Notes under the pieces: generated by a model | What the model saw: the letters and a program-made list of their open reading frames with translations, nothing else | Told to the model about the DNA's origin: nothing | Database searches by the model: none | Made by a program: the position numbers and the translations under genes | Shown: one piece after another, positions 51,779 through 61,591 of the stretch | Layout of the letters: each line of letters begins with the position of its first letter | Position numbering within the stretch: position 1 is the stretch's first letter | NCBI GenBank assembly: GCA_964568075.1 | Contig: CAZMOM010000001.1 | Span: 62,001-126,000, forward strand | Source: MnTg04 sp964568075 | GTDB taxonomy: Bacteria > Pseudomonadota > Gammaproteobacteria > Steroidobacterales > MnTg04 | Direction: 5' to 3' | Length of the DNA: 64,000 bases

Positions 51779-52396
51779 ATGTCATATTCATATGGGCTAC
51801 TGCCCAACCCGCTTAAATCCGTCCACATAATGCGACTGATTTACGTTGCGGTATTTATTGGTGGACTTGTCGGCTGCAACCCTCAGACACCAGGTTTTGC
51901 AACCATAAATGGACGATGGTATACGGCTGAGCAGGTTGACCTTGGCCGCAGCCTGTTTTCCACGCATTGTGCCGATTGCCATGGTGAATCCGCCGAAGGC
52001 ACAGGTGACTGGCTCAAAACCGACGCAAACGGCGACTATCCGCCGCCACCGCTCAATGGAACGGCACATACCTGGCATCACCCGTTGCCAGTCATGGAAC
52101 AGACAATCGCCGCCGGTGGAATTCCGTTCGGCGGCGCTATGCCCAGGTTCGCTGAAGTCCTGACTGGAGAGGAGGCGCGCGCAATCATTTCTTACTTTCA
52201 AAACATTGACCGAACGACATCTACGCCCGCTGGCAGGAAATCGACGACCGGTAAGGAGGTAACCATGTATCAAGCGATGCAACACGGCAATCACCGCGCG
52301 CCCTTGGAAGGGGTCGGATTGACCGTAGGTAAAGGCATCATCAATCGAACCGACAAGTCGGCCCTTGGACAATTTAAGAGAGTGATGGAATCATGA
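51779..52396 (+). CDS. Cytochrome c family lipoprotein
   Basis: A 205-residue exported single-heme protein. A lipoprotein signal (MRLIYVAVFIGGLVGC, starting at residue 18) precedes a cytochrome c domain with CADCH at about residue 66 and the distal methionine candidate in FGGAMPRFAEVL. The C-terminal 50 residues are unrelated and polar. ATG 51779 has AAGGAG 8 bases upstream; ATG 51830 would give a plain lipoprotein signal. It likely accepts electrons from periplasmic Cu(I) oxidation. The stop overlaps the DUF411 start. Confidence 0.8.
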   Translation: MSYSYGLLPNPLKSVHIMRLIYVAVFIGGLVGCNPQTPGFATINGRWYTAEQVDLGRSLFSTHCADCHGESAEGTGDWLKTDANGDYPPPPLNGTAHTWHHPLPVMEQTIAAGGIPFGGAMPRFAEVLTGEEARAIISYFQNIDRTTSTPAGRKSTTGKEVTMYQAMQHGNHRAPLEGVGLTVGKGIINRTDKSALGQFKRVMES

Positions 52397-52917
52397 GCAG
52401 AAAGAGCAAATCAAGACCTTCCGAAAACAGGAAGAGTCAAGCACTGTGGTTGTCGTTGGCGACCGGTGTGGTGGCGGTTACTTTGGTCGTCTGGCTGAGC
52501 GTGCCGACGATATCCGCTAACGATGCCGATGTCGTCGTTTACAAGACACCGGCCTGTGGCTGTTGTAGTAAATGGATAGCGCATCTGCGCGACAATGATC
52601 TAAACGTCAACGTGGTGAGCGTTCGCGAAACGCGGTCCATACAATCACAAGTGGGCATACCCCGCCAATTCGGATCTTGCCACACGGCCGTGGTTGGGGA
52701 TTATTGGGTGGAGGGGCACGTGCCGGTCGACCTCATTCAACGGTTGATGACGGAGAAGCCCGATGACATTCGCGGTATTGCCGTACCCGGTATGTCGATT
52801 GGCTCGCCCGGCATGGAAGGCCCGAACCCGGTGCGATACGACGTTTTGGCCTACGGTGCCGATGGAAATGTTGCTATCTATTCTACGCGCCAGGGTCGTA
52901 GCCGACCCGAGAAATAG
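52393..52917 (+). CDS. DUF411 periplasmic metal-binding protein
   Basis: A 174-residue protein with an N-terminal anchor helix and a DUF411 domain: VVVYKTPACGCCSKWIAHL (CGCC motif), a lone cysteine in QFGSCHTAVVGDYWVEGHVP, and MSIGSPGMEGP. DUF411 proteins are widespread in copper clusters and thought to bind Cu(I) through the cysteines. ATG at an ATGA overlap with the cytochrome gene. Confidence 0.93.
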   Translation: MSRKSKSRPSENRKSQALWLSLATGVVAVTLVVWLSVPTISANDADVVVYKTPACGCCSKWIAHLRDNDLNVNVVSVRETRSIQSQVGIPRQFGSCHTAVVGDYWVEGHVPVDLIQRLMTEKPDDIRGIAVPGMSIGSPGMEGPNPVRYDVLAYGADGNVAIYSTRQGRSRPEK

Positions 52918-53078
52918 GACGCTCATAGCCGGGATGATTCCACAGGCCAGTATCGGCTTTTTGTGAAACGCACCGGTGCGCAATGCGTTTTGGCAGGAAG
53001 GAGGTATTCGGAAATGGCTGACCACTACGCCTTGATCCCGAAACATCCAGCTTCCAGCCTTCATTGAGGAGATTGTGT

Positions 53079-54458
53079 ATGTCTATCTACTGGGGTCTTG
53101 CGACCCGATTGAGAAAATCAGTCGCCCGGAGTTGTGCGCTGATTATCCCACATAACACCATGCGAGTGCGGCACCTGCTGGCGCTGGCGCTGGTAATACC
53201 GGTAGCCGGTTGGACCGGAGAATCCCAGCAACGACTTCCCGTGAAACTTCTGGCTATTGAAGATGCTATTGCCACGACAGTCGACAACAATCCCAGCCTC
53301 GCAGAGATGCAGGCGCGCTACGAGGCAATGGCGGAGATACCGTCTCAGCTCGGTACCTTGCCCGATCCGATACTGAGTCTCAATGCCATGAATCTACCCA
53401 CGGACAGCTTCAATGTCGGCCAAGAAGCCATGACCCAGATGCAGATCGGCATCAGTCAGGTTATGCCGTTTCCCGGCAAGCTGTCTCTGAAGGAGGAGGC
53501 CAGTGAATATGAGGCGCTCGCTGCGAGCAACTCCGTCGATGAGATGCGTCTGTCACTGATCAGTAACACGAAAAGTAGCTGGTGGCAGCTTCATTTCCTC
53601 GATCGCGCGCTGGACGTTGTCGACAGTAACCAGGATCTGTTGCGGCAATTCATCCAGGTGGCACAAACGAAATATAAAGTCGGCGATGGTTTGCAGCAAG
53701 ATGTGCTGCTTGCTCAACTCGAATTGTCCAAGTTGATCGATCAGAAAATCAAACTGGAGGCGGTCAGGAGAAATCAGGCGATACGATTGAATGTGCTGAT
53801 GGATGCCCCGCCGGACAACGCAGTGGTGCTGCCGAAAAAGGTACTGGCGGACATGCCCGATATCATCGATGAGAACATACTCTATGAACAGGCGGAGATA
53901 GCGAGGCCGTTACTGAAACAGAAAGAGAACGATATCAATGCCGCCCAGTCGAGGCTGGAGCTGGCGAGAAAGGAGTACTACCCTGATTTCAAACTGGGTG
54001 TAGCTTACGGTAACCGGAGCGGCGACAACCCGCTTCCAAGAGGAGGGGCTCGCTCCGATTTCATGTCGGTGATGTTCAGTTTCAATTTGCCGCTCTATAC
54101 GAAGCGCAAACGCGACCGGGCCGTGAGCCAACGCAATCTGGAGCTTCGCAAGACCCGCAATTCTCTCAGGGACAAATGGGGGGTAGTCCGCTCGGAAATT
54201 TCGTCGGCCACCACCGACTATTTTAGAGCCAGGGAGCTCTACGAGTTGTTCGAAAGCGGCATTATTCCCCAGGCCAGACAAACAGTCTCGTCCATGCTGG
54301 CGGGTTACCAGGTCAACGAAGTCGATTTTCTCAATCTTGTCGGCAGTCAGGTGACGTTGCTGAATTATGAGGTTCAATACTGGAAAGCACTTACGGAGGC
54401 GAACCAGGCGTTGGCTCGGCTGGTTGCCGCCGTAGGAGAGGAAAATATTTATGAATAA
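53079..54458 (+). CDS. cusC: TolC-family outer-membrane factor of the Cus system
   Basis: A 459-residue TolC-like efflux protein: two repeats of long coiled-coil helices (EDAIATTVDNNPSLAEMQARYEA; LLKQKENDINAAQSRLELARKEYYPDFKLGVAYG) with barrel strands. It forms the outer-membrane duct for CusBA. ATG 53079 has a GAGGAG 8 bases upstream; ATG 53160 (MRVRHLLALALV) would place a signal peptide directly at the N-terminus and is a serious alternative. It overlaps cusB by 8 bases. Confidence 0.92.
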   Translation: MSIYWGLATRLRKSVARSCALIIPHNTMRVRHLLALALVIPVAGWTGESQQRLPVKLLAIEDAIATTVDNNPSLAEMQARYEAMAEIPSQLGTLPDPILSLNAMNLPTDSFNVGQEAMTQMQIGISQVMPFPGKLSLKEEASEYEALAASNSVDEMRLSLISNTKSSWWQLHFLDRALDVVDSNQDLLRQFIQVAQTKYKVGDGLQQDVLLAQLELSKLIDQKIKLEAVRRNQAIRLNVLMDAPPDNAVVLPKKVLADMPDIIDENILYEQAEIARPLLKQKENDINAAQSRLELARKEYYPDFKLGVAYGNRSGDNPLPRGGARSDFMSVMFSFNLPLYTKRKRDRAVSQRNLELRKTRNSLRDKWGVVRSEISSATTDYFRARELYELFESGIIPQARQTVSSMLAGYQVNEVDFLNLVGSQVTLLNYEVQYWKALTEANQALARLVAAVGEENIYE

Positions 54459-55881
54459 GTCAACGATCTTCACAGCTGTTGTCATGCTGGTAGTAGGCCT
54501 GGCATCTGGATACTGGTTTGCGAGTGGCTCGGGCGACTCCTCGCCGGCAGTTTCGGCTGAACGCAAGCCACTGTTCTACCGTAATCCAATGAACCCAACA
54601 GTCACCTCCCCGGTACCTGCAAAAGACGCCATGGGAATGGACTATGTGCCGGTTTATGCCGAAGACGACAACGATGGGAAGGATGCCGCCGGCACCGTCA
54701 AGGTGGACCCGGTCACTACTCAGAGTATTGGTGTACGGACGGCGGTGGCCAGGCGCACGTCCATCACTCGCGCAATTCGCGCCTTGGCGCGGGTGGATTT
54801 TGACGAGGAGCGGATGGCCCGGTTGCATCCGAAGGTCGAGGGCTGGATAGCAGAACTAAGAGTCGACAAGACGGGCGAGTATGTCGATAGGGGCCAAATC
54901 CTGTTGAGTATCTACTCGCCGAGGTTGGTATCGACACAACAAGAATATCTCCTGGCACTAAACAATCTTGAGGCGCTCAAGAATAGTCCAATCGATGATA
55001 TCCGGCGCGGGGCCGAGGAGCTGGTTGACAGTTCGCGCGAACGTTTGCAGTTGTTTGACGTGGCCGAACATCAGATTCGCGAGTTGGAACAAAGCCGCGA
55101 AATTCAGAAAAACCTGCATATTCATAGCCCCGTCGCTGGGACTGTTATCAACATCGGCGCCAGGGAGGGTCAGTACGTCACGCCGAAAACAGAGCTGTAC
55201 ATGATTGTGGATTTATCCACAGTGTGGGTGTACGCGGATATATACGAGTACGAATTACCCTGGGTGCGGGTGGGAGACGAAGTCGAGATGACGTTGGCGG
55301 GCATTCCCGGCAGAACCTTCACCGGCGAGCTGGACTATATATATCCATACGCCGAATCCAGGACCCGCAGCATCAAGGTCAGGCTTACCTTCGAAAATCC
55401 CGACTTGCTGCTAAAGCCCGAAATGTTTGCCAAAGTCGTTATTAAATCAGACAAGCAACTTGACACCGTTGTGATTCCATCCGAGGCGGTGATTCGTTCT
55501 GGACGAAGTGACCGGGTGTTCGTCGTCCGAGCGCCCGGAAAGTTTGAGCCCATTACCGTAAAACTCGGTTTCCAGTCCGCAGGCCAGGTGGCGGTACTGG
55601 AGGGAATCGAAGATGGCGATGAAGTGGTGGTATCCGCCCAATTTCTGGTTGATTCGGAATCCAGTCTGCGAGAGGCAACCATGAAGATGATGGAGGTAAA
55701 GGATAGCCAGGCTGCCAACAGTCCGAAAATGGATGGTATAGACATGGATACGGATGCCGAGCCTGACAGCCATACGGAAACAGATCGTATGGATATGGAT
55801 ACGGATGCAGAGCCTGACAGCCGTATGGAAATGGATCGTATGAATATGGATGATATGGACGGAGAGCACACGGATGATTAA
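54451..55881 (+). CDS. cusB: CusB-type RND periplasmic adaptor with metal-binding ends
   Basis: A 476-residue membrane-fusion protein. After a signal anchor come a heavy-metal-binding segment (FYRNPMNPTVTSPVPAKDAMGMDYVPVY, Met-rich), the barrel-sandwich and hairpin domains, and a beta-barrel end. The C-terminus carries two tandem 17-residue repeats rich in Met and Asp (55741-55842; unit DMDTDAEPDS...). It collects Cu(I)/Ag(I) and delivers it to CusA. Overlaps cusC and cusA. Confidence 0.94.
   Translation: MNKSTIFTAVVMLVVGLASGYWFASGSGDSSPAVSAERKPLFYRNPMNPTVTSPVPAKDAMGMDYVPVYAEDDNDGKDAAGTVKVDPVTTQSIGVRTAVARRTSITRAIRALARVDFDEERMARLHPKVEGWIAELRVDKTGEYVDRGQILLSIYSPRLVSTQQEYLLALNNLEALKNSPIDDIRRGAEELVDSSRERLQLFDVAEHQIRELEQSREIQKNLHIHSPVAGTVINIGAREGQYVTPKTELYMIVDLSTVWVYADIYEYELPWVRVGDEVEMTLAGIPGRTFTGELDYIYPYAESRTRSIKVRLTFENPDLLLKPEMFAKVVIKSDKQLDTVVIPSEAVIRSGRSDRVFVVRAPGKFEPITVKLGFQSAGQVAVLEGIEDGDEVVVSAQFLVDSESSLREATMKMMEVKDSQAANSPKMDGIDMDTDAEPDSHTETDRMDMDTDAEPDSRMEMDRMNMDDMDGEHTDD
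55741..55842. repeat. 51-bp tandem duplication in cusB
   Basis: Two 51-bp units (55741-55791, 55792-55842) encode the Met/Asp-rich 17-residue repeats of the CusB tail; they differ at a few positions, so the duplication is not brand new. Confidence 0.9.
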
Positions 55882-58800
55882 TGCCATAATTGACGCCTCG
55901 TTGCGGGACCGGTTTATGGTCCTGATGGCCACCGTCATCGTCGCCTTGTTCGGTTTGTTTTCCTACTTCAATACACCGCTGGATGCAATACCGGATCTGT
56001 CCGATGTGCAGGTGATCATCTTTACCGAATATCCTGGCCAGTCTCCACAGGTGGTCGAGGATCAGGTAACTTACCCGTTGACGACATCGATGCTGGCAGT
56101 TCCGAAAACCAAGGTCGTGCGAGGTTATTCATTTTTCGGTCTCTCTTTCGTCTACATCATTTTTGAAGATGACACCGACATGTACTGGGCGCGGTCCAGG
56201 GTGTTGGAATCGATTAATTATGTCAGCGGCCGCTTGCCGCCCGGGATTACACCAGCGTTGGGCCCCGACGCGACCGGCGTCGGCTGGATATACGAGTACG
56301 CCTTGGTCGATAGAACCGGCAAACATGATCTGGCGCAACTGCGCTCCCTGCAGGACTGGTATCTGCGCTATCCGTTACAAACGGTCAACGGTGTATCGGA
56401 AGTGGCGTCGATCGGCGGGTTTGTGAAGCAATACCAGGTGGAGGTCGATCCAAATGCCTTGTTGCGGTATGACATCCCGCTGAGCAAGGTTCGGCATGCT
56501 ATCAAAAGATCGAACAACGATGTCGGTGGCCGGCTGATTGAAATGGCCGAAACCGAATATATGGTGCGTGGCCTGGGCTATATCCAGTCGCTGGACGACC
56601 TCAACAATATCCCCCTATCGGTTGACAGCGACGGCACGCCGATTCGTCTGCAGGATGTCGCGCACGTACACCTGGGGCCGGAGCTGCGCCGTGGTCTTGC
56701 CGACCTCAACGGCGAGGGTGAGGTGGTTGGTGGTGTGGTGATCATGCGTTTCGGCGAGAACGCTCTGGCGACAATTCAGGGGGTACGGGCGAAACTGAAG
56801 GAACTCGAGGCCGGGCTGCCTGAGGGCGTCGAAATCGTACCCGTTTATGATCGTGGCGATCTGATCGAGCGCGCCGTCGACAGCCTCAACACATCATTGC
56901 TACAGGAATTGGCAATTGTCAGCCTGATTGTCATCATGTTCCTGCTGCACGTTCGGTCGGCGTTGGTCGCGATCATCACCTTGCCGCTCGGTATCCTGAT
57001 GGCTTTTATTGTCATGCGTTACCAGGGGCTAAATGCCAACATCATGTCCCTGGGCGGCATCGCTATTACCATCGGTACGATGGTCGATGGTGCCATCGTG
57101 ATGGTCGAAAATGCACATACGCGCCTGGCCCACGTAAGGGAACAGCTTGGCCGCGAGTTGAATAACGACGAACGGTGGCAAACCATAGGGGAGTCCAGTC
57201 GAGAGGTCGGCCCGGCACTGTTCTTTTCCTTGTTGGTAATCACTGTTTCTTTCATACCGATTTTTACCATGCAGGCTCAGGAAGGCCGCTTGTTCAGCCC
57301 GCTGGCGTTTACCGCGACTTACGCCATGGCATCAGCGGCCATACTGGCCGTGACGCTCGTGCCGGTAATGATGGGTTACTTCCTGCGTGGGAAAATTATT
57401 GCGGAACAGAAAAACCCGGTTAATCGTCTGCTGCACGCGATCCATAAACCGACATTGACTGCGGCGATGCGCTGGCGTGGTGTAACGGTTGTTATCGCCG
57501 TGCTACTGCTAGCTGTTACCTATTACCCTTTTTCGAAATTAGGCAGCGAGTTCATGCCACCGTTGGATGAGGGTGACATTCTATACATGCCGACGACTTT
57601 TCCGGGCATCTCCATCACCAAGGCAAAAGAGCTTTTACAGCAAACAGACAAGATCCTGGCAACCTTTCCGGAAGTACATCATGTGTTCGGCAAGATCGGC
57701 CGCGCGGAATCTGCTACGGACGCGGCGCCTCTATCAATGATCGAAACAACCATTCGGCTTAAGCCCAAGGAACAGTGGCCCGATCCCGGCAAGACAACTC
57801 AGCAATTGATGGGCGAAATGGACAAGGCCATCCGTTTCCCCGGCGTGGCGAACGCATGGACCATGCCGATCAAGACCCGGATCGACATGTTGTCCACGGG
57901 TATCAAGACACCGGTGGGTATCAAGGTCTCCGGTCCGGATCTCAACGTGCTGCAGAGGATCTCGCTGCAAATCGAGGAGGCCATGAAGACGATGCCGGAA
58001 ACGCTTTCTGCCTTCGGTGACCGGACGGTGGGCGGTTACTACCTCGATTTCAACATCGATCGTGAAAGTGCGGCCCGCTATGGACTGACCATCGGTGACG
58101 TACAGGATGTCATCCAAACTGCGATTGGCGGCATGAACATCACCTGGACTGTGGAGGGGCTGGAACGCTATCCGGTCAACCTGCGGTACCCGCGCGAGTT
58201 GCGTGATGACCTCGAAACCCTGAAGCGCGTTCTGATCCCGACACCGACCGGCAGCCAGATCCCGCTGGCGCTGGTCGTGGACATCGAATATAACCGCGGA
58301 CCTCCTGTCATCAAGAGTGAGGATGCCAGGCCAAATGCCTGGATCTATGTCGATCTTTCCACTTCGGATATCGGCGGGTTCGTTGCCCAGGCAAAGAAAG
58401 TTCTGGAGGCGATGGTCGACGTACCGGCAGGCTACACGATTGTCTGGTCGGGGCAGTTCGAATACATGGAGCGTGCCGCGAAACGTTTGAGTATCGTTGC
58501 TCCGGTGACGTTGTTGATCATTTTTCTGTTGCTGTATCTTAACTTTCGCAACGTCACCGAACCTGTGGTAGTGATGATGTCGATTCCGTTCGGACTGGTT
58601 GGTGGCATCTGGCTGATCTACATGAACGGCTACAACATGTCCGTGGCTGTAGCCGTCGGTTTTATCGCGCTGGCAGGTATGGCCGCAGAGATCGGTGTGC
58701 TGGTCCTGAGTTTTATCGATATGGAGATCGGCAAACGCCGTGCGGCCAGTTCTACCAAACTGTCCGTCGATGAGATCAAGGATGCGGTGCTATCGGCGAC

Positions 58801-59041
58801 ATCTAGGCGGGTTAGGCCCATAGCGATGACGGCGGTGTCTACGATGGCCGGCCTGCTTCCGATCATGTTGAGTACCGCAACCGGTTCAGATGTTACCCAC
58901 CGCATTGCTGCGCCCATGCTGGGCGGGATGCTGACTGTGCTGATTCTTAACCTGTTGGTGTTACCGGTGATTTACAGTCTGGTGCTGCAGTTCCAGGAGA
59001 GGGGACTTAAATGGAGACGTTTGCGCTACGAGCACGAATGA
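55874..59041 (+). CDS. cusA: CusA-type heavy-metal RND efflux pump
   Basis: A 1055-residue HME-RND transporter that expels Cu(I)/Ag(I) using the proton gradient. Typical landmarks are SLRDRFMVLMAT at the start, DLSDVQVIIFTEYPGQSPQ, MSLGGIAITIGTMVDGAIVMVEN (helix 4), FMPPLDEGDILYMPTT and the late AVAVGFIALAGMAAEIG. The ATG overlaps the cusB stop (8 bases), so the three Cus genes are one coupled unit. Confidence 0.96.
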   Translation: MINAIIDASLRDRFMVLMATVIVALFGLFSYFNTPLDAIPDLSDVQVIIFTEYPGQSPQVVEDQVTYPLTTSMLAVPKTKVVRGYSFFGLSFVYIIFEDDTDMYWARSRVLESINYVSGRLPPGITPALGPDATGVGWIYEYALVDRTGKHDLAQLRSLQDWYLRYPLQTVNGVSEVASIGGFVKQYQVEVDPNALLRYDIPLSKVRHAIKRSNNDVGGRLIEMAETEYMVRGLGYIQSLDDLNNIPLSVDSDGTPIRLQDVAHVHLGPELRRGLADLNGEGEVVGGVVIMRFGENALATIQGVRAKLKELEAGLPEGVEIVPVYDRGDLIERAVDSLNTSLLQELAIVSLIVIMFLLHVRSALVAIITLPLGILMAFIVMRYQGLNANIMSLGGIAITIGTMVDGAIVMVENAHTRLAHVREQLGRELNNDERWQTIGESSREVGPALFFSLLVITVSFIPIFTMQAQEGRLFSPLAFTATYAMASAAILAVTLVPVMMGYFLRGKIIAEQKNPVNRLLHAIHKPTLTAAMRWRGVTVVIAVLLLAVTYYPFSKLGSEFMPPLDEGDILYMPTTFPGISITKAKELLQQTDKILATFPEVHHVFGKIGRAESATDAAPLSMIETTIRLKPKEQWPDPGKTTQQLMGEMDKAIRFPGVANAWTMPIKTRIDMLSTGIKTPVGIKVSGPDLNVLQRISLQIEEAMKTMPETLSAFGDRTVGGYYLDFNIDRESAARYGLTIGDVQDVIQTAIGGMNITWTVEGLERYPVNLRYPRELRDDLETLKRVLIPTPTGSQIPLALVVDIEYNRGPPVIKSEDARPNAWIYVDLSTSDIGGFVAQAKKVLEAMVDVPAGYTIVWSGQFEYMERAAKRLSIVAPVTLLIIFLLLYLNFRNVTEPVVVMMSIPFGLVGGIWLIYMNGYNMSVAVAVGFIALAGMAAEIGVLVLSFIDMEIGKRRAASSTKLSVDEIKDAVLSATSRRVRPIAMTAVSTMAGLLPIMLSTATGSDVTHRIAAPMLGGMLTVLILNLLVLPVIYSLVLQFQERGLKWRRLRYEHE

Positions 59042-59051
59042 GGAGCATCAC

Positions 59052-59183
59052 TTGTTGAGCTGGAAAATCGCTTGCTGGTCGCTCGGCACCCGGGCGGCTG
59101 TCTCATTCACCGTGTGTGTAATCTGGGGGCTGGTAACGCCCGATTGCCACCTTCTGGCGAAACTTCAGGGAGTCGCGTCATGA
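59052..59183 (+). CDS. 43-residue membrane protein, DUF5676-like
   Basis: TTG-started frame with AGGAG at 59041-59045. The product begins LLSWKIACWSLGTRAAV and has one helix ending CVIWGLVTPDCHLLAKL. The pattern resembles the short DUF5676 membrane proteins found beside copper ATPases, though shorter. The stop overlaps the ATPase start (ATGA), so the two are coupled. A role as small ATPase partner is inferred. Confidence 0.55.
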   Translation: MLSWKIACWSLGTRAAVSFTVCVIWGLVTPDCHLLAKLQGVAS

Positions 59184-61477
59184 GCGCCAGTTGGTCGTGC
59201 CCGATGCACCCTGAGGTCGACTCCAGCCGTTCGGGCGATTGCCCGAGCTGCGGTATGGCATTGGAGCGCGTCATTGTGGCCGCTCCGACACGGCAGTACA
59301 CCTGCCCAATGCATCCGGAAATCGTCCGGAACGAGCCTGGTGACTGTCCTGTCTGTGGCATGGCGCTGGAGCCGGTGGTCGTGACCGAGGACGAAGATGA
59401 GAACAGCGAACTGATCGATATGACCCGACGGTTCTGGGTGAGTCTGTTATTCACCGTCCCGGTCTTTTTCATCGCCATGGGCGATTTGCTTCCCGGGAAA
59501 CCCGTGAGTGTGGTCCTGTCCACCGTCGTACGTCCGTGGATCGAACTGCTTTTGGCCACTCCGGTGGTGTTGTGGGGCGCGTGGCCGTTTTTTGTGCGTG
59601 CGTGGCGATCGATCGTGACTCGTCACCTCAATATGTTCACGTTGATCGGCCTGGGAGTCGCCGTCGCGTACGTCTATAGCGTTGTCGCCGTTCTGTTGCC
59701 GGATCTGTTTCCGGCCGCGTTTCGCGATATTTCCGGTCACGTCGCCGTGTATTTCGAAGCGGCGGCGGTCATCGTGACCCTGGTCTTGCTGGGCCAGGTC
59801 CTGGAGCTACGGGCGCGCAGCCGAACCGGTGCGGCGATCAAGGCCCTGCTCGGCCTGACGCCAAAGACCGCGCGGCGAGTGTCGGAGTCGGGTGTAGAGG
59901 AGGACGTGCCGATTGAGGTCATCCGACCGGGCGATCGCCTGCGCATTCGCCCCGGTGAAAAAGTGCCGGTCGATGGCCACGTGATCGAAGGTCACAGCTC
60001 GGTCGATGAGTCCATGGTGACCGGCGAACCGATGCCGGTCGAAAAGCAGGCCAACGACAAGGTGGTCGGCGGCACGGTGAACGGAACGGGTAGCCTGATC
60101 ATGCAGGCCGAAAAAGTCGGCGCCGATACCTTGCTATCGCGGATTGTGCAAATGGTGGCGGAGGCACAGCGCAGCCGTGCACCGATACAGAAACTGGCCG
60201 ACACCGTCGCGGGTTATTTCGTGCCGGTCGTCATCGTCGTTTCGATACTCACCTTCGTCNNNNNNNNNNTCGTGTGGGCCATCTGGGGTCCAGACCCGAG
60301 CATGAGCTATGCGCTCATCAACGCGATCGCGGTGCTGATCATCGCTTGTCCCTGTGCCCTCGGCCTGGCGACGCCGATCTCCATCATGGTGGCGACCGGT
60401 CGAGGCGCGAGTATGGGCGTGTTGTTCAAAAATGCCGAGGCGGTCGAACTTATGCGCGATGTCGACACGCTCGTCGTCGACAAAACCGGAACGTTGACCG
60501 TCGGCAAACCGGAAGTTGCCACCGTTCTGTGCGCGGACGGGTGGGACGAAGCCTCAGTGCTTAGACTTGCTGCCAGTCTTGAGCGGGGCAGCGAACATCC
60601 TTTGTCTGCGGCCATCGTCGCTTATGCCGAAAACCAGGGTATTGAGCTGACGAACGTCCAATACTTCGAATCCATCACCGGTAAAGGCGTGATGGGTACC
60701 GTTGACGGACAGGTGACAGCGATTGGTAACGCTGCGCTGTTAAGTGATCGCAACGTTGACCCCGGCGACCTGGCGCAGCGCGCCGACGAGCATCGGGCAC
60801 AGGGTGAAACTGCGATGTTTGTGATTGTCGATGAGGCTATCGCCGGTGTCATCAGCGTTGCAGACCCTGTCAAAGCATCGACTCACGATGCGATCCGACG
60901 ACTCCATGACGATAAGGTATCGATCGTCATGCTAACGGGCGATAACGCGAAAACGGCGAACGCCGTCGCGCACCGATTGGGATTGGAGCGGGTGATCGCC
61001 GATGTCCTGCCCGATCAGAAAGTGGCTGTGGTGAAAGAACTTCAGGCTGATGGCCACATCGTCGCGATGGCGGGTGACGGGGTGAACGATGCTCCGGCAT
61101 TGGCGCAGGCTCAGGTAGGCATCGCGATGGGTACGGGTACCGACGTAGCCATGGAAAGCGCCGCGGTAACCTTGGTGAAAGGCGACCTGCGCGGCATCGC
61201 GACCGCGCGGGCACTGAGTCGGGCCACGATGAAGAACATCCGGCAAAACCTCTTTTTCGCGTTTGCGTACAATGCGCTGGGTATACCGATTGCGGCGGGC
61301 CTTTTGTACCCCGTGTTTGGACTTTTGCTCAGTCCCATGATTGCGGCGGCGGCTATGTCATTCAGCTCGGTGTCCGTGATTGCTAACGCGCTGCGTCTTC
61401 GACACTTCGGTATCGAGTCCCGATCGTCCGAGCTATCGGATTTGCCCGGCAGAATGAACGGCACATTCAACGAATAA
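59180..61477 (+). CDS. Cu(I)-exporting P-type ATPase (interrupted by assembly gap)
   Basis: A P1B-1 ATPase of about 765 residues that pumps Cu(I)/Ag(I) from cytoplasm to periplasm. The N-terminus has two short metal-binding modules (CPMHPE...CPxCGMAL, about residues 7-65) instead of HMA domains. Further: TGEPMP, the transport motif ACPCALGLATP, the phosphorylated Asp in DKTGTLT, SEHPLS with the His of the ATP site, and GDGVNDAPALA. Ten Ns fall in a membrane helix just before CPC; the frame resumes correctly. ATG 59180 is chosen inside the small upstream gene. Confidence 0.95.
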   Translation: MSASWSCPMHPEVDSSRSGDCPSCGMALERVIVAAPTRQYTCPMHPEIVRNEPGDCPVCGMALEPVVVTEDEDENSELIDMTRRFWVSLLFTVPVFFIAMGDLLPGKPVSVVLSTVVRPWIELLLATPVVLWGAWPFFVRAWRSIVTRHLNMFTLIGLGVAVAYVYSVVAVLLPDLFPAAFRDISGHVAVYFEAAAVIVTLVLLGQVLELRARSRTGAAIKALLGLTPKTARRVSESGVEEDVPIEVIRPGDRLRIRPGEKVPVDGHVIEGHSSVDESMVTGEPMPVEKQANDKVVGGTVNGTGSLIMQAEKVGADTLLSRIVQMVAEAQRSRAPIQKLADTVAGYFVPVVIVVSILTFVXXXXVWAIWGPDPSMSYALINAIAVLIIACPCALGLATPISIMVATGRGASMGVLFKNAEAVELMRDVDTLVVDKTGTLTVGKPEVATVLCADGWDEASVLRLAASLERGSEHPLSAAIVAYAENQGIELTNVQYFESITGKGVMGTVDGQVTAIGNAALLSDRNVDPGDLAQRADEHRAQGETAMFVIVDEAIAGVISVADPVKASTHDAIRRLHDDKVSIVMLTGDNAKTANAVAHRLGLERVIADVLPDQKVAVVKELQADGHIVAMAGDGVNDAPALAQAQVGIAMGTGTDVAMESAAVTLVKGDLRGIATARALSRATMKNIRQNLFFAFAYNALGIPIAAGLLYPVFGLLLSPMIAAAAMSFSSVSVIANALRLRHFGIESRSSELSDLPGRMNGTFNE
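60260..60269. other. Assembly gap of 10 Ns
   Basis: Ten undetermined bases inside the copper ATPase gene. The reading frame on both sides agrees if the gap length is true, but the length may be a placeholder. Confidence 0.98.
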
Positions 61478-61591
61478 ATGGGGAGATATCATGCCAGTCA
61501 TTCGATCGTGCCATTTGCTGGGCACGTTCTGCCCTAAGAGGAACTAGCCGGTGCATTTGCGGGATCGGCCTAGACAGAAAAAGAGGAAACC

